From: Desulfovibrio piger
GTDB taxonomy: Bacteria; Desulfobacterota; Desulfovibrionia; Desulfovibrionales; Desulfovibrionaceae
DNA length: 41,250 bases
Assembly (NCBI RefSeq): GCF_012843875.1
Contig: NZ_JABAFY010000020.1
Coordinates: forward strand, 1-41,250
Direction of reading: 5' to 3'
In this document: positions 16,810 through 26,926 of the stretch, piece by piece
Position numbering within the stretch: the stretch's first letter is position 1
How the letters are laid out: the number at the start of each line of letters is the position of its first letter
Program-made: the position numbers and the translations under genes
Notes under the pieces: model-generated
Database searches by the model: none
What the model saw: the letters and a program-made list of their open reading frames with translations, nothing else
Told to the model about the DNA's origin: nothing

Positions 16810-16838
16810 AAAATATAGGTGCCAGCTTTTTATGTCAA
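16810..16838 (-). promoter_or_regulatory. possible promoter of the MucR gene
   Basis: On the minus strand TTGACA (16833-16838) is followed by a 17-bp spacer and TATTTT (16810-16815), or by a 15-bp spacer and TATATT. The leader would be very short, so the exact -10 is uncertain. Confidence 0.4.
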
Positions 16839-16879
16839 AAAAACTTTAATAAAAATATACTAAGCACAGATAATTAGCA

Positions 16880-17215
16880 ATGAAAAAAGAAAGTATCCCC
16901 TTGCTTAAATCCTTGGAGAGTAGGCAGTGGACGGCCAGAGAAAAAGTCGGTATCCTTGCAAAAACAGGAGAAAGGATACCAGTTATTTTAAATATAGGAG
17001 CATATCGATTTTTCTTCTATTCGAATGAAGGAAATCCGACAAAAGCTCCGCATATCCATGTAAGAAGGCAGAATGGCGAAGCGACAATTTCTCTTGTTGA
17101 GCCCTATGCTGTGATGCTCAATGCAGGATTTCAGCACAGGAGCTGCGCAAATTTGCAAGCTCGTCCAGAAAAACGGGAGATCCTGAAGGGAGCCTACCAT
17201 GACTCTTTCACCTAA
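16880..17215 (+). CDS. DUF4160 protein
   Basis: The core reads IPVILNIGAYRFFFYSNEG and APHIHVRRQNGEATISL, the conserved DUF4160 blocks including the HIHV motif. The family is usually about 80 aa and starts MPxI; here an N-terminal extension of about 34 residues precedes it, and the usual Met is replaced by Ile (ATA after AGGAGAAAGG). The annotated ATG at 16880 has no good ribosome site. It forms a pair with a DUF2442 gene, which is frameshifted here. Such pairs are common in mobile DNA and have been suspected of toxin-antitoxin behaviour, without a proven role. Confidence 0.7.
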   Translation: MKKESIPLLKSLESRQWTAREKVGILAKTGERIPVILNIGAYRFFFYSNEGNPTKAPHIHVRRQNGEATISLVEPYAVMLNAGFQHRSCANLQARPEKREILKGAYHDSFT

Positions 17216-17446
17216 GACAGTTTGGTTCGATGAGGATTCCATGTGGGGTGGTTTGAATGATGCCAGAGTGATTGGCGTTCCACTTGCTGGTTTCCTCGCC
17301 TGCTTAATGCGGCAAAGGCTGAACGGGAACAGTATGAACTAAGCTCTTTCGGGATCCACTGGGACCACTTGAATGAGGATATCTCTGTGGAGGGACTTCT
17401 TGCTGGGCAGGGTGATCTCACAAAGACTCCTACCCAAATAACTTAA
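17199..17446 (+). pseudogene. DUF2442 gene with frameshift
   Basis: The first frame encodes MTLSPKTVWFDEDSMWGGLNDARVIGVPLAG and then goes out of phase near 17285-17290. The next frame resumes with PRLLNAAKAERE, then FGIHWDHLNEDISVEGLL, which are the remaining DUF2442 blocks. One missing base restores the expected LAWFPRLL. Without correction the product ends after 47 residues. The start overlaps the DUF4160 stop by 17 bp. Confidence 0.75.
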
Positions 17447-17466
17447 CTATTTGCAGGGATGACAGC

Positions 17467-17502
17467 AAAAAGGCTCCTGGACATCATCTGCCCAGGAGCC
17501 TT
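17467..17502 (-). terminator. terminator of the defence operon
   Basis: On the minus strand AAGGCTCCTGG and CCAGGAGCCTT form an 11-bp stem followed by TTTTT, 20 bp past the DUF499 stop codon. Confidence 0.85.
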
Positions 17503-17521
17503 ATCAGGCCAGATTCTTTAT

Positions 17522-20323
17522 TTATTCGAATTCTGCAATCGTAAATTTCAGCTGCCGGCTATTTTCTCGCACTGTGCGCTGAAGTGCGGTATCAAATCCT
17601 TTAGGATTATCCGTTTCCGCCTGGATTTCCAAAGTGATGGTAACGGTGCTTCCCGAATATTCATCCAGATGCTGGATAACCTCATCAAAGATGGACTGGG
17701 TATCGACTTTCCCCATCATGGGATCTATGGACACATTGCCGATAAAACGGCGTACCACTTTTTCCCGGGTTGTGGCCTCTCCTGTTTTACCAGGTGTGGG
17801 ACGCGGTTCTCCCCCACCGGAAGCTCCAGGGTTGGGCTGAGGACCTGTATCCCCACTGCTGATGGATGCCTGCTCTGCCTCATAAGCCACAGCGCGTTCA
17901 GAAGATATGAGCAACGTGGAGGAATCCAGAAGAACGAGGTGGGGTTTCCCGAAAATGAAGCCCAGGAATTTTCCTCCCTCCTCTCCCTGTGCAAGAGCAA
18001 AGAAATCACGGGATCCTGTAGCATCGCTCAATGTCTGCGTAAAAACCCCCTTGTTGCTCAGGCGTGGCAGATAGAGATAACGACACGTTGCCTGCCAGAC
18101 ATCCAAAGCTTTTTGCAGGGATACGCCATTCTTCCAGAACCAGTTCTCCAGCTCATTCTTGAGGTGAATGGGTGCCCAGCGTTCGATGACGAGCTCGTTT
18201 TCGCGCAATTGCCGCTCGATCTCATCCATCAGCTTGGTCGCACCACTGGGGATGGCGATTTTTTCCCAACGTGTCTCAGCCAGATTCTGCTTGCCGCAGT
18301 AAGGCACCAAAAGCCACTTGAAGGCTTCCGTAACGGAACACTTGGCAACGTTGAACGCATTTTCCGCAGATTTCTGGACATTTTTGATCTGGAGCGTATC
18401 CAGCACCAACCGCTCTTCCGAACTGTCCGCAAGGATGGACTGCCATGCCAGATAGGTTTTGATCTGATCGACAAGCCGGGAAATCGTATCGTATTCCGGT
18501 GCCAAGAAGATGAGCCGGTTCCGGTTTTGCCGTGGCAGATCCCCCCGCTGTTCCAGAATGGCCTGGGCCGCAGCTTGGGCATTGTTGTCTATGGTCTTGC
18601 TATAGGCATCACGTGGGGGCAGAACCACCAAGCGCAACTGCTCATCATCAGGGATATCACTGGCAGGAGCAAAGATGTGGCGTGCGGCAAACATCCCCTG
18701 TCTCAAACTCGTATGCAAACACTTCTTGATAAAGGGCAAGGCCTCTTCCATCCCATAGCGTCCCTTGCGGTCTTCCATCTCCCGACGCAGGTTGGGATGT
18801 ACATTGAACCAGTATTTGTCATTCTCCGAATTCAGATAATACAGCCTGTCCTGCAAGCGCTGAAGAGAATCACGGAACAAGGCGATGGCAGTGGACGGCA
18901 GGGCTGCCCCCAGATAAACGCGCTTCTCGTCGATACCCCGATACGCGTTACCACTGCCCAAATTACCCGCTGCAGCTGAGCCCAGAAAAATGGTACGCGC
19001 CACTCTGCGGCAGGACTGGATATTGCCAAAACGCGGCTGCGACATATCCAGCTGTACAGGTTGGGCATTATCCCCATCGATATCTTTGTCCACTACGGGG
19101 TCCCAGCCTTGCGGCAGGTAGTAGATGATGTCTGCTCGCGTTCCGGTATCATACAGGGGCAGGCTTCCGGGCATGATAAGGGGATCACTGCTGCTGTCTT
19201 TCCACAGGCGATGGATGACCTTGGCCATGAACTTCAGCACGCCACGTGTACGCTGGAAATGATCCAGGGAAGACCAGTCTTCATACAGGCGGTCAAAAAC
19301 TTCCGGATGGATGGGATAGGCCGCGCGCAACCTGGCGGCATAACGGCTTTCCTGGGTCTCCTGCGGGAACGAGTCGGGATTGGCAAGATAGAAATCCACA
19401 AAGGCCTTGCAGACTTCATCCGCAGCCTTTCTGTCGGTGACTTCGGCAAACAGACGGCGACGCACGACTTCAAAGGCTTCTTCCGCGCCCACAGGTTTCC
19501 ACAGCGCCTGTACACGGCCAAAGGTATGGGAAAGCATCTCCAAAGCACGCTGTCCGTTGGCATCCCCGGCCTCTGTAGCGGACTCCGGCAAGGATGCCAG
19601 CAGGACAGCATTGGGGACCCCTTTCATGGCTTCTGTCAATGCCTGCACAAAGCTCAGATTGGACGAGAACGTCCCCCCGGACAACGGCTTTTCGCTGAAT
19701 TGGCGGATATAGGCCACAGCTTCGTCCATGAGCACGATGCACGGTGCGGCCATGCGCAGCAATTTTTCCAGCACGTCCTTGCCAGGAGATGTCCCGGCCT
19801 TGTCCGAATCAGCCAGCAAAGCATAGCCTTCCGGCCCAACCAATTGCCACGCCAGCTCTCCCCACAGCGTATTGATGGCCAGACCATCGTGCTCCACAGG
19901 CTGATTGGGCGACATGCGGATACCATCAATGACCGCTATACGGGCACGAGGCAATTCCATCAGGCCAGCGGCATCCAGCAGCGCCGGAATCCCGGGCAGT
20001 TCACTCACAGGACAGGTAGCTGTAGCCAGGTGATAGACGGCCAGCAATGTATGGGTCTTGCCACCACCAAAGGCGGTCTGCAACTGGATGACAGGATCCC
20101 CTCCCTTTCCGGAAAGGCGCTGCAGCACGGAATGCAGCAGCAGCTTCATGCCTTCGGTAATGAAGGTACGCTGAAAGAAAAGCGCCGGATCCTGATATTC
20201 TTCCGTAGCTGTCCCACTGTGGACACGGGAAATATCCGCAGCAAATTCCGATTGCTGGAACGTACCGCGCAGAACATCCGAATGGGGCGTGACCAGTTCA
20301 CGCCAAGGTTTGAGCATGGTCAT
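17522..20323 (-). CDS. DUF499 ATPase of a DISARM-related defence operon
   Basis: The 933-aa protein begins [20 protein letters not shown], the family's conserved start. Walker A is GGGKTHT (86-92) and Walker B IVLMDE (about 196-201). A large middle region is typical of COG1483. A Gly/Pro-rich linker (about 785-830) precedes a small C-terminal domain ([22 protein letters not shown]). DUF499 ATPases accompany DUF1156 methyltransferases and helicases in defence islands and are thought to drive assembly or target recognition. The start at 20323 forms an ATGA overlap with the upstream gene; a longer start at 20338 lies inside that gene. It is the last gene of the seven-gene operon. Confidence 0.88.
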   Translation of the reverse strand: MTMLKPWRELVTPHSDVLRGTFQQSEFAADISRVHSGTATEEYQDPALFFQRTFITEGMKLLLHSVLQRLSGKGGDPVIQLQTAFGGGKTHTLLAVYHLATATCPVSELPGIPALLDAAGLMELPRARIAVIDGIRMSPNQPVEHDGLAINTLWGELAWQLVGPEGYALLADSDKAGTSPGKDVLEKLLRMAAPCIVLMDEAVAYIRQFSEKPLSGGTFSSNLSFVQALTEAMKGVPNAVLLASLPESATEAGDANGQRALEMLSHTFGRVQALWKPVGAEEAFEVVRRRLFAEVTDRKAADEVCKAFVDFYLANPDSFPQETQESRYAARLRAAYPIHPEVFDRLYEDWSSLDHFQRTRGVLKFMAKVIHRLWKDSSSDPLIMPGSLPLYDTGTRADIIYYLPQGWDPVVDKDIDGDNAQPVQLDMSQPRFGNIQSCRRVARTIFLGSAAAGNLGSGNAYRGIDEKRVYLGAALPSTAIALFRDSLQRLQDRLYYLNSENDKYWFNVHPNLRREMEDRKGRYGMEEALPFIKKCLHTSLRQGMFAARHIFAPASDIPDDEQLRLVVLPPRDAYSKTIDNNAQAAAQAILEQRGDLPRQNRNRLIFLAPEYDTISRLVDQIKTYLAWQSILADSSEERLVLDTLQIKNVQKSAENAFNVAKCSVTEAFKWLLVPYCGKQNLAETRWEKIAIPSGATKLMDEIERQLRENELVIERWAPIHLKNELENWFWKNGVSLQKALDVWQATCRYLYLPRLSNKGVFTQTLSDATGSRDFFALAQGEEGGKFLGFIFGKPHLVLLDSSTLLISSERAVAYEAEQASISSGDTGPQPNPGASGGGEPRPTPGKTGEATTREKVVRRFIGNVSIDPMMGKVDTQSIFDEVIQHLDEYSGSTVTITLEIQAETDNPKGFDTALQRTVRENSRQLKFTIAEFE

Positions 20324-20838
20324 GGCTGCACCGTCCACGGTATCTGTGAAGGCATGTCTTGGCTGCTGACAACAAGAGCGTGAGGATCAATAGCTTTAAA
20401 TATCATCTTGAATTTTTTCTGCAAGTCTGCCGGAGTAAAGCTTTGAGGAAAAAGTTTTGATGGTTTTCTGGGCTGCTCTCCCTGAAAGACAACGCGAACT
20501 TTAGACACCTTGAGTGCGAACTTGGCAAATTGTTGTTCTCTGTCAGTGGAAGCATTGACGCTAGTCGGTAAGAGTGCTGCAAGCGTAGCGAAGACTTTCT
20601 GCCATATTTCTTCGTATAGCGGGAGAGATTTTTCTCGCCTTTTGCGACGAAAATCTTTTACTTCTATCAGCCAAAGTGTTGCCCCATTCGGGGAGATCGC
20701 CACGATATCGACTGCCTTGATTCCATCATGCATTTTGAGAAAATGGTTGCGATAAAACGTCAAGTCATCAAATTTCGTTGTTTTCCAACCAGTTGGGAAG
20801 ACAAAAGACAGTCCATCTACATCTTCTTTGACAGGCAT
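20320..20838 (-). CDS. PD-(D/E)xK-like small protein in the defence operon
   Basis: The 172-aa protein is not a recognised family. It has a restriction-endonuclease-like signature: D44 in KAVDIVAI, followed 15 residues later by E59-V-K61 (LWLIEVKDF) on a hydrophobic strand. That is the D...ExK arrangement of PD-(D/E)xK nucleases. It lies directly after the AAA_21 ATPase (adjacent TAG/ATG) and overlaps DUF499 by 4 bp, so it is expected to work with them. It may be a nuclease effector, or have a degenerate fold used for DNA binding. Its AT content is higher than that of DUF499. Confidence 0.7.
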   Translation of the reverse strand: MPVKEDVDGLSFVFPTGWKTTKFDDLTFYRNHFLKMHDGIKAVDIVAISPNGATLWLIEVKDFRRKRREKSLPLYEEIWQKVFATLAALLPTSVNASTDREQQFAKFALKVSKVRVVFQGEQPRKPSKLFPQSFTPADLQKKFKMIFKAIDPHALVVSSQDMPSQIPWTVQP

Positions 20839-21882
20839 CTATTCCTCTCCGTAGGAAAGCTCCATATACCGATCAGACTGCTCGAGGTTGGCGTCTAGTG
20901 CAGCAATATCGCCGATATCGTTGGAACTGTCTCCCTGCTGGATCTCTACGACGCCATCTTCGGCAAAGTGCAGACCAAAATAACGCGCATTCTGTAATTG
21001 CTGCTTTTCCTGCAATATTTCCAACTCGCGCAGAAGGAAAAGGCTGTGTGTAGCTATTGTGACCTGCATAATCTTACTGAGTTCCACCAGAATTTTTGCC
21101 AACTTTGCCAGCAAGCGCGGATTCAGATTGGCCTCTGGCTCATCCCAGAAAAGGGCAGAACTTTTACGCAGCTCGCCATTCATCATCAAGTAGGCCAACA
21201 TCCCAAGCTTTCGCAGGCCCTCAGCAACAAGCTGCGCCTCAAATTGTCCGGCACCGTTTTTGGCCAGGAGGTAAAATCGATTTTCCTTTTTTACAACGGA
21301 AAATTTAATGATATCTTCAAGATCATCAATGAAGTTGGACGTATCCCCCGGACGTTTGCCGCGCAGCGGCGCAGGATTGAGTGCTTTGCTCAATGCCAGG
21401 TAGGTGCCATCAAAAGCCAGCTCTCTTTTTTCCAAGGCACCTTGAAACCCTTCAAAAATAGAAAGAATTTCCTTTGGCGGGATAAAAAGTGTCGAGGACG
21501 ACAGCTGTTCATACTGGAACGGGCTTGCCAATGATACCTTTTCAGAATGGCGAGTGGAAAAGGAAAATTGCAACTTTCCTTTCTTGCCCCATAGACTTTC
21601 AATAGAAGCGGTTGAATGACCGTGAACGCGCGAAGCCAGTCGCCCCAGTGTTTCCGGTCGGAAAATATCAACAAGACTCTGTTTAAACGAGCGTTCTGCC
21701 ACTTCATTGGGCGGTATTTTTTCGCCAAAGGATTCCAGGGTACAAAGAATGGCATATCCTAGCTTCAGTAAATGGCTCTTGCCCGTGCCGTTTTCGCCAA
21801 TGATGACATTGAGGCCCGGCGAAAATTTCAGCCTGGCTTCTTTGAATACCGTAAAATTCTGAAGTTTCAGTGTCTTGAGCAT
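20839..21882 (-). CDS. AAA_21-type ABC-like ATPase
   Basis: The 347-aa protein shows Walker A GENGTGKS (29-36), Walker B LFWDEPEANL (about 243-252) and the H-loop IATHS (about 275). The head-only architecture with a short insert is that of OLD-like/AAA_21 ATPases in defence systems, where they pair with a nuclease. Here the next gene downstream encodes a PD-(D/E)xK-like protein. AAGGAGAATAATT precedes the start. It lies 12 bp after the methyltransferase gene. Confidence 0.85.
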   Translation of the reverse strand: MLKTLKLQNFTVFKEARLKFSPGLNVIIGENGTGKSHLLKLGYAILCTLESFGEKIPPNEVAERSFKQSLVDIFRPETLGRLASRVHGHSTASIESLWGKKGKLQFSFSTRHSEKVSLASPFQYEQLSSSTLFIPPKEILSIFEGFQGALEKRELAFDGTYLALSKALNPAPLRGKRPGDTSNFIDDLEDIIKFSVVKKENRFYLLAKNGAGQFEAQLVAEGLRKLGMLAYLMMNGELRKSSALFWDEPEANLNPRLLAKLAKILVELSKIMQVTIATHSLFLLRELEILQEKQQLQNARYFGLHFAEDGVVEIQQGDSSNDIGDIAALDANLEQSDRYMELSYGEE

Positions 21883-21894
21883 TAATTATTCTCC

Positions 21895-24780
21895 TTACAG
21901 CAGCGAACCCTGTTCAGGCTGCGGCACAGATGCCTGGAGCGACGCCTGTTCGATATCTGACCAGGCGACCACAAGTTCATTGTAGGCGCGGGCATCGTCC
22001 GCCCAGCCTTTACGTTCACACAGGGTATACAAGCGATAGGCCAGAGCGCGTATGGCGCCGGTCTGCGTGCCGCAACGAGCCAGCAACGCACCGGCGGCCC
22101 CTTCCCCATGCAGGTTCAAATGGCGGATCAGTTGGTGCAGGGATTCCCAGACAGGCTTGCGTGCATCATGCACAGGGTCCCAGCCATCCGGCATTTCCTG
22201 CCAGCGCAACAGGCGTACCTCTCCCCCACCGGATTCAGCCACACCTGCCTGAGCCAGACCAGCAGCACTGGTGCCCTTGGCACGTGCCAGCACATCGGCT
22301 TCACCAAACTTGCCAGCCGCCCAGCCATTGGCTGCAAACCAGTCAAGGCAAAACATGGTATCATTGTCAAAGTCATCATCTTCGCCGAAGAAACGGTTGA
22401 TGATGCGCAGGGCTGTCTTGACGCTCATGGGGGAACCATCCGCTTCCAGCACAGTTTTATATTTGCTGAACACAGCCATACCGGGACCGATGATGGCCTG
22501 GGAAAGGTCTACAGGTGCCACAGGAGAGTTGACGCCGCCACGCGTCATTTCTTCGAAGGCCACAGGCAGGACATCATTCAGCTCACGCAGAAATTCCCGG
22601 CGACTGATACTCGGCGCATCGTCAGGACGTTTGCGACAAACCAGCACGATGGATGAGGCAAGGGCATTGGTGCCGGAGCTGATCATGCGATTTCCCAGCT
22701 CAGTGCGCATAGGCCATGTCCCGCAAATGGCAAAGCCCGCCCGCAAGACAGCTTCCAGAAAAGTCTCCCAACCTGTACTGGACGTGCCAGAATCAACCTG
22801 TGTTTCTGACTGTTTGAAGGCATAGTAAATAGTGACCGGAAAAGCCGGATGCGCATGCTCCGCCAGATTGCGGATAGCCTGGCTCATACCCTGCAAAAAG
22901 AAGGCTTCCGCTTCTTCCTTATTTCCATGACGGTAAGGGGTAGCTACCAGCTCTTCCGTTTTGGGCACAGACATGGTGCCATACAATCCTGGGAAAATTG
23001 ACCGTAACGTGCGACGCATCCAGACATAAAAAAAGTCAGATAAATCTGCATAGCCGATATTATCATAGTACGGAGGGTCTGTTGACACTATCTTTCTTAA
23101 ACTTACATTCTGTGTCTGAGCATCAATTTGCACTGCACTAGCAGGAACATTTTGAGGAAGGCTTTGAAATGATTTAACAAGATTTGAAAGACTTGTTCCG
23201 TAGTCGCCAGCAGCTCCTGCAAATACATTATTTTCAGCAAAATCCCAAATCATAGGAATTGCTTGTCTTCCAAATAAATTTCGAACTTGAGTTTTTGTCA
23301 CCTCCCAACGACAAAGTGCATTACAAATATCAGTAAGGCGACTAACTGCCAGCCCTAGATACACCCCAACAGCCTCGGCATAGGCTTGTGCACCCGTACC
23401 GCCAGCTTCCAATCCCAGGCCGTCATCACCCATACCAGCAGCAAGGGCATCCTGATGGCAACGGATGATGGCTTCCTGAACCAGGTCAGAAAAAGTCGTC
23501 AACGCCACAAGCTGACGCGGTGTGAAGAGGTCGCCCCACTCTTTCAGGCCGTAAGGAACACAGGTTCCACCAGTCAATCGACTAGGAACTTCTCCATGAG
23601 GTCTCCACTGAGGCATGGCCGTACTGGCGAGTTCTTCTTGCTCTGGTAAAGGCGAAAGATAGACACGCCCTCTTTTTCCTTCAGCCACGATAGCCATGAG
23701 CCTCGCCCCAATTCTCTGGACTTGCCCTTCTGCTTTGATATATTTTCCTTCGATGGGAGACTTTGACAGCAAACACAGAAAATTTGCTCCTCGTCCAGAT
23801 GACTTGGTACCCCTCTTCGCCGCTTCCGGCGGTTTTCCCATGCGTACCGTAAAGCAATAGCTGTCGCCATCAACCACAGGTTCCACCCAGGCTTCCTTGC
23901 CTGCTTTGGACGACAGCACAAAGGTGGAAGCCAGCGGCACATCCACATGGGCAAAGGCAGGGTTGGGGCTTTTGACCGTGCGTGCCCACAGCCAGGCGAT
24001 AACGGTCAACTTTTTGCCTACATATTCCTGCAAATCAGGACGTTCCTGTGCCATATCTGCCGTGATCTCCACCTGCGGGTACAGATGCCCGATGCGTTTT
24101 TGGGCTTCTTCACGCATCCAGTGACCATAGCGGCGCACATCTTCCGCAAGCCCCTGCGCACCTTTCCAATCCGATATGGGCAAGGCTTTTTGCGTGGAGG
24201 GAGGGACAGGCCCCACAGGCTTGCGCCCCGCGAGCCTGGGAGGGATCTCGATCATGGCCTTGTTGATGGTCACGGCCACAGGATTGAGGTCAGAGGCCCA
24301 GGCTTCCAGCCCCAGACGCTGCGCTTCCAGCGGCAAGGCCCCACCACCGGCAAAGGGATCATGGAAAGCGGGCAATTTGTCAGGATCGAACAGCTCCGCC
24401 GCCTGTGGATGATCCCGATTGAGCTTGCAGGTCTCCTGCCAGGACTTGCGGATCTCGGCCCGTGCCCGCTCCAGCACATCCTCGTTGGTGGTGTTCTCCC
24501 ACTTCACCAGGTCTTCGATGATACCAAAAAGACGCTCCCGCTCTCTGGCCGCGGCTTCCTTGTTCATCCCGCGCTGATACTGACGTTCATAGCCGGGATC
24601 ATTGACCATCTGGGCAAAAATGACCGCACGCGCCGCCGCCAGCGGACGACGTGCCCACCACAGATGCAAGGTGCTGGGATGCCCATGACGAATGGACTTT
24701 TCACGCGCTGCCGCCGCGTTGATGGCATCCAGGGGCAGGGCCACTTCAATGAGCTTTTTGGGGGTCTTTATGGAGTGCAT
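21895..24780 (-). CDS. DUF1156 DNA adenine methyltransferase
   Basis: The 961-aa protein starts with the DUF1156 block [16 protein letters not shown] and [15 protein letters not shown] (about 8-50). The SAM-binding motif is [13 protein letters not shown] (141-153), and the catalytic motif IV is DPPYYDN (about 567-573). A further block reads [22 protein letters not shown]. These match COG1743 methylases that probably modify adenine N6 to mark self DNA in the array. The patch 23040-23370, around motif IV, is clearly more AT-rich than the rest. AAGGAT precedes the ATG. It lies 3 bp after the HNH gene. Confidence 0.9.
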   Translation of the reverse strand: MHSIKTPKKLIEVALPLDAINAAAAREKSIRHGHPSTLHLWWARRPLAAARAVIFAQMVNDPGYERQYQRGMNKEAAARERERLFGIIEDLVKWENTTNEDVLERARAEIRKSWQETCKLNRDHPQAAELFDPDKLPAFHDPFAGGGALPLEAQRLGLEAWASDLNPVAVTINKAMIEIPPRLAGRKPVGPVPPSTQKALPISDWKGAQGLAEDVRRYGHWMREEAQKRIGHLYPQVEITADMAQERPDLQEYVGKKLTVIAWLWARTVKSPNPAFAHVDVPLASTFVLSSKAGKEAWVEPVVDGDSYCFTVRMGKPPEAAKRGTKSSGRGANFLCLLSKSPIEGKYIKAEGQVQRIGARLMAIVAEGKRGRVYLSPLPEQEELASTAMPQWRPHGEVPSRLTGGTCVPYGLKEWGDLFTPRQLVALTTFSDLVQEAIIRCHQDALAAGMGDDGLGLEAGGTGAQAYAEAVGVYLGLAVSRLTDICNALCRWEVTKTQVRNLFGRQAIPMIWDFAENNVFAGAAGDYGTSLSNLVKSFQSLPQNVPASAVQIDAQTQNVSLRKIVSTDPPYYDNIGYADLSDFFYVWMRRTLRSIFPGLYGTMSVPKTEELVATPYRHGNKEEAEAFFLQGMSQAIRNLAEHAHPAFPVTIYYAFKQSETQVDSGTSSTGWETFLEAVLRAGFAICGTWPMRTELGNRMISSGTNALASSIVLVCRKRPDDAPSISRREFLRELNDVLPVAFEEMTRGGVNSPVAPVDLSQAIIGPGMAVFSKYKTVLEADGSPMSVKTALRIINRFFGEDDDFDNDTMFCLDWFAANGWAAGKFGEADVLARAKGTSAAGLAQAGVAESGGGEVRLLRWQEMPDGWDPVHDARKPVWESLHQLIRHLNLHGEGAAGALLARCGTQTGAIRALAYRLYTLCERKGWADDARAYNELVVAWSDIEQASLQASVPQPEQGSLL

Positions 24781-24783
24781 GGG

Positions 24784-25569
24784 TTATCCTTGAAAGGCGA
24801 TGGAATGGAGATAGTCTTCCGCGTATTTTCCAAGACGACAACGAATGGTCGTAAAGTAGGCTGGCCATTTTTTTGAAAAATACTGGTGGACAATCGCTGG
24901 AAGAGCAACATCAGGCCTTTTACCAGCTTTTTTTTCTTGTGCAATTCTCTGATTAAGAAATAATAATACGGTCCTTCGATTAGCACGAAGTCTATCGCAG
25001 TTTAGATTTAAGCTATCAATTGTATTCTGTACGAGATCTTTTGTTGTTGCCAACTTGTTTCCAGGGATAAGAACTTGAGAACAAGCACTGTCATCAGGCT
25101 TAAGTTCCCCTGAGCCACCATCGACTTTAAAAAGATTGGGAAAAGCTGCAAGTTGGAGAGGATTCATAATCAATCCCTCACATTGAATAGATAGTCTCCC
25201 TGTTTGTATCAGGTAGTTTTTATACGAATCACAGCTTAAATTATTAGGATGGGGATATTTTTTTCTTTTATTTTTATCAGTCTTGCCATTACAGGCTGCC
25301 AGCATATTTTGCCAGTCAAGATGCCAATTCTTTCCCGCAGATACCGTATCACTTTTTTGGTGAAAATGTTCTACCCGGCAAAAATTCTTAATCGTCTGAT
25401 GATGAAGACTACATTCACAATAACAACAAATGTTGCCTTGTTGCTTCATACATTTGTAGCGACAGTGCCTGCGCAGTCGTGCAGGAACTTTTTGCCATGT
25501 CCCTAAGGGGTGTTTTCTCCTGTATTTCCTGAGTCTGCGAGGCTCAATTTTCTTATTAATCAGTTTCAT
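24784..25569 (-). CDS. PtuB-like HNH endonuclease
   Basis: The 261-aa product shows a zinc-binding CxxC pair in NICCYCEC (C48, C51) followed by VEHFHQKS (E67-H68) and WQNMLAAC (N88, C93). This is the HNH layout of the TIGR02646/PtuB family, the nuclease of Septu systems and of the retron Ec78 effector. The N-terminus (EPRRLRKYRRK) also fits. Its partner, a PtuA-like ATPase, lies directly upstream. ATG at 25569 was chosen because GGGAG precedes it; the gene overlaps the ATPase end by 14 bp. It is distinctly AT-richer than the surrounding genes, so it may have been inserted into the operon. Confidence 0.8.
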   Translation of the reverse strand: MKLINKKIEPRRLRKYRRKHPLGTWQKVPARLRRHCRYKCMKQQGNICCYCECSLHHQTIKNFCRVEHFHQKSDTVSAGKNWHLDWQNMLAACNGKTDKNKRKKYPHPNNLSCDSYKNYLIQTGRLSIQCEGLIMNPLQLAAFPNLFKVDGGSGELKPDDSACSQVLIPGNKLATTKDLVQNTIDSLNLNCDRLRANRRTVLLFLNQRIAQEKKAGKRPDVALPAIVHQYFSKKWPAYFTTIRCRLGKYAEDYLHSIAFQG

Positions 25570-26926
25570 AACCAAGCTCCCACTTTCTGTTCTCTATATA
25601 GAGATCAATTTCTGTGAGTAGCGGCTCCTCATCTCTATAATTCTTATTTAATTTACTCCGAAGTTCCTTGGCCCTGGGAGTATCCCACTGATCTTCATAG
25701 ACAAGATTTCTATATTCCTGAAGTGCAATAGTATACTCATTTTGGGGAGGACGGAGGTTTACATCAAATATCCTTTTTAAAATTCGTGACGATTCTGCAC
25801 CTTCAGTTCCATGGGGAGCATCGTAGACGACACCCTCATCAAGAATACGAATATTTTTTGAAGGGATAGAAGAAATTACCTGAGGACTGTGTGTCGTCAC
25901 GATGAACTGGACTCTGGGGAAGGCCTTGCGCAAATCAGAAAGAATGGTTTGCTGCCATGCCGGGTGCAGGTGCATATCCACTTCATCGATCAGCACGATA
26001 CCGGATGTTTCCTGTGCGGCGTTTTCGCCCAGTGCGGGATTCAGCAAAAGGCACCTGTAGGCAATATCCGCAACAACAGCAAAGATGTTCCTGATACCGT
26101 CACTGAGCTGGTCAACGCTGAGTTCTCCCAGGGTCTCATGACTCAGCGTCAGGGCGTTTTCCTGTGTAGAATAACGGATATCTTTCCAGCCTGTCAGATC
26201 CGTTATCACAGCATTGATACAACGCTGCACCACTTTGACAGGGATACGACGTTTCTCGATCTCCTCGCTGTTATCGATATTTCTTTCCAGGGCAATGATC
26301 TGCGCATCCCGATAGGATTTAAATATCTGTATATACCATTCCGCGAAATATTTGAACGTCGAGGAAGGATCAAGGCATCCTCTGTAGCCGAAGGTTCGGG
26401 AAAGGCTGTTGTCATCCCTGGCATCAGACATGAGCTTACGCATGTTCCACAGACGACCAGTTCCGTAATAGGCCACTATGGGCAGTTGGATATCCTGCCC
26501 AAAGTTCTCCGAGAAGATTTTTTTTTGCAGCGCGGCTGCCTTTTTCTTCAGCTCCGAAGTTCCCTGGCCGTCTTTCGTCCTTGTTCGCCTGTCGATACTG
26601 TCACGATATCTTCTGTCGGAGATAAAAGATGTCCTGGTATGCAGGGTGAGTTTGGCACTGATCGAGGCAGGCAAAACGGGTTCCATATTGCCGGCTTCTG
26701 TTTTTTTTCGCAGGATATCGCAAACTTCGATACCTGTAGGCTCATTTGTCTGCTTTCCAAGATCAAAACCGGACACATACGGCCACAAAAGTATCTTTAT
26801 GGCATCAAGGACCGTACTTTTTCCCTGGCCATTTTTGGCAACAAATACCGTCAGGTCATCTTCAAACGTTGTTTCCATGTTTTTAAAACAACGGAAGTTT
26901 TCTATTTTTATCGACTTGATATTCAT
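25556..26926 (-). CDS. PtuA-like AAA_21 ATPase
   Basis: From the ATG at 26926 the protein has 456 aa. It begins [14 protein letters not shown], then Walker A AKNGQGKST (30-38). Walker B is GIVLIDEVDMHLHPAW (about 306-321), followed by the switch VTTHSPQV. This is the plan of PtuA ATPases, which with PtuB cut invader DNA or RNA when nucleotide levels fall. The start overlaps the helicase stop by one base (TAATG). An in-frame open stretch upstream, inside the helicase gene, is a shadow. Confidence 0.8.
   Translation of the reverse strand: MNIKSIKIENFRCFKNMETTFEDDLTVFVAKNGQGKSTVLDAIKILLWPYVSGFDLGKQTNEPTGIEVCDILRKKTEAGNMEPVLPASISAKLTLHTRTSFISDRRYRDSIDRRTRTKDGQGTSELKKKAAALQKKIFSENFGQDIQLPIVAYYGTGRLWNMRKLMSDARDDNSLSRTFGYRGCLDPSSTFKYFAEWYIQIFKSYRDAQIIALERNIDNSEEIEKRRIPVKVVQRCINAVITDLTGWKDIRYSTQENALTLSHETLGELSVDQLSDGIRNIFAVVADIAYRCLLLNPALGENAAQETSGIVLIDEVDMHLHPAWQQTILSDLRKAFPRVQFIVTTHSPQVISSIPSKNIRILDEGVVYDAPHGTEGAESSRILKRIFDVNLRPPQNEYTIALQEYRNLVYEDQWDTPRAKELRSKLNKNYRDEEPLLTEIDLYIENRKWELGYETD

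Noticed and set aside
19061..20383. 440-codon plus-strand frame antisense to DUF499
   Set aside because: No recognisable domain; the minus strand encodes clear DUF499 motifs.
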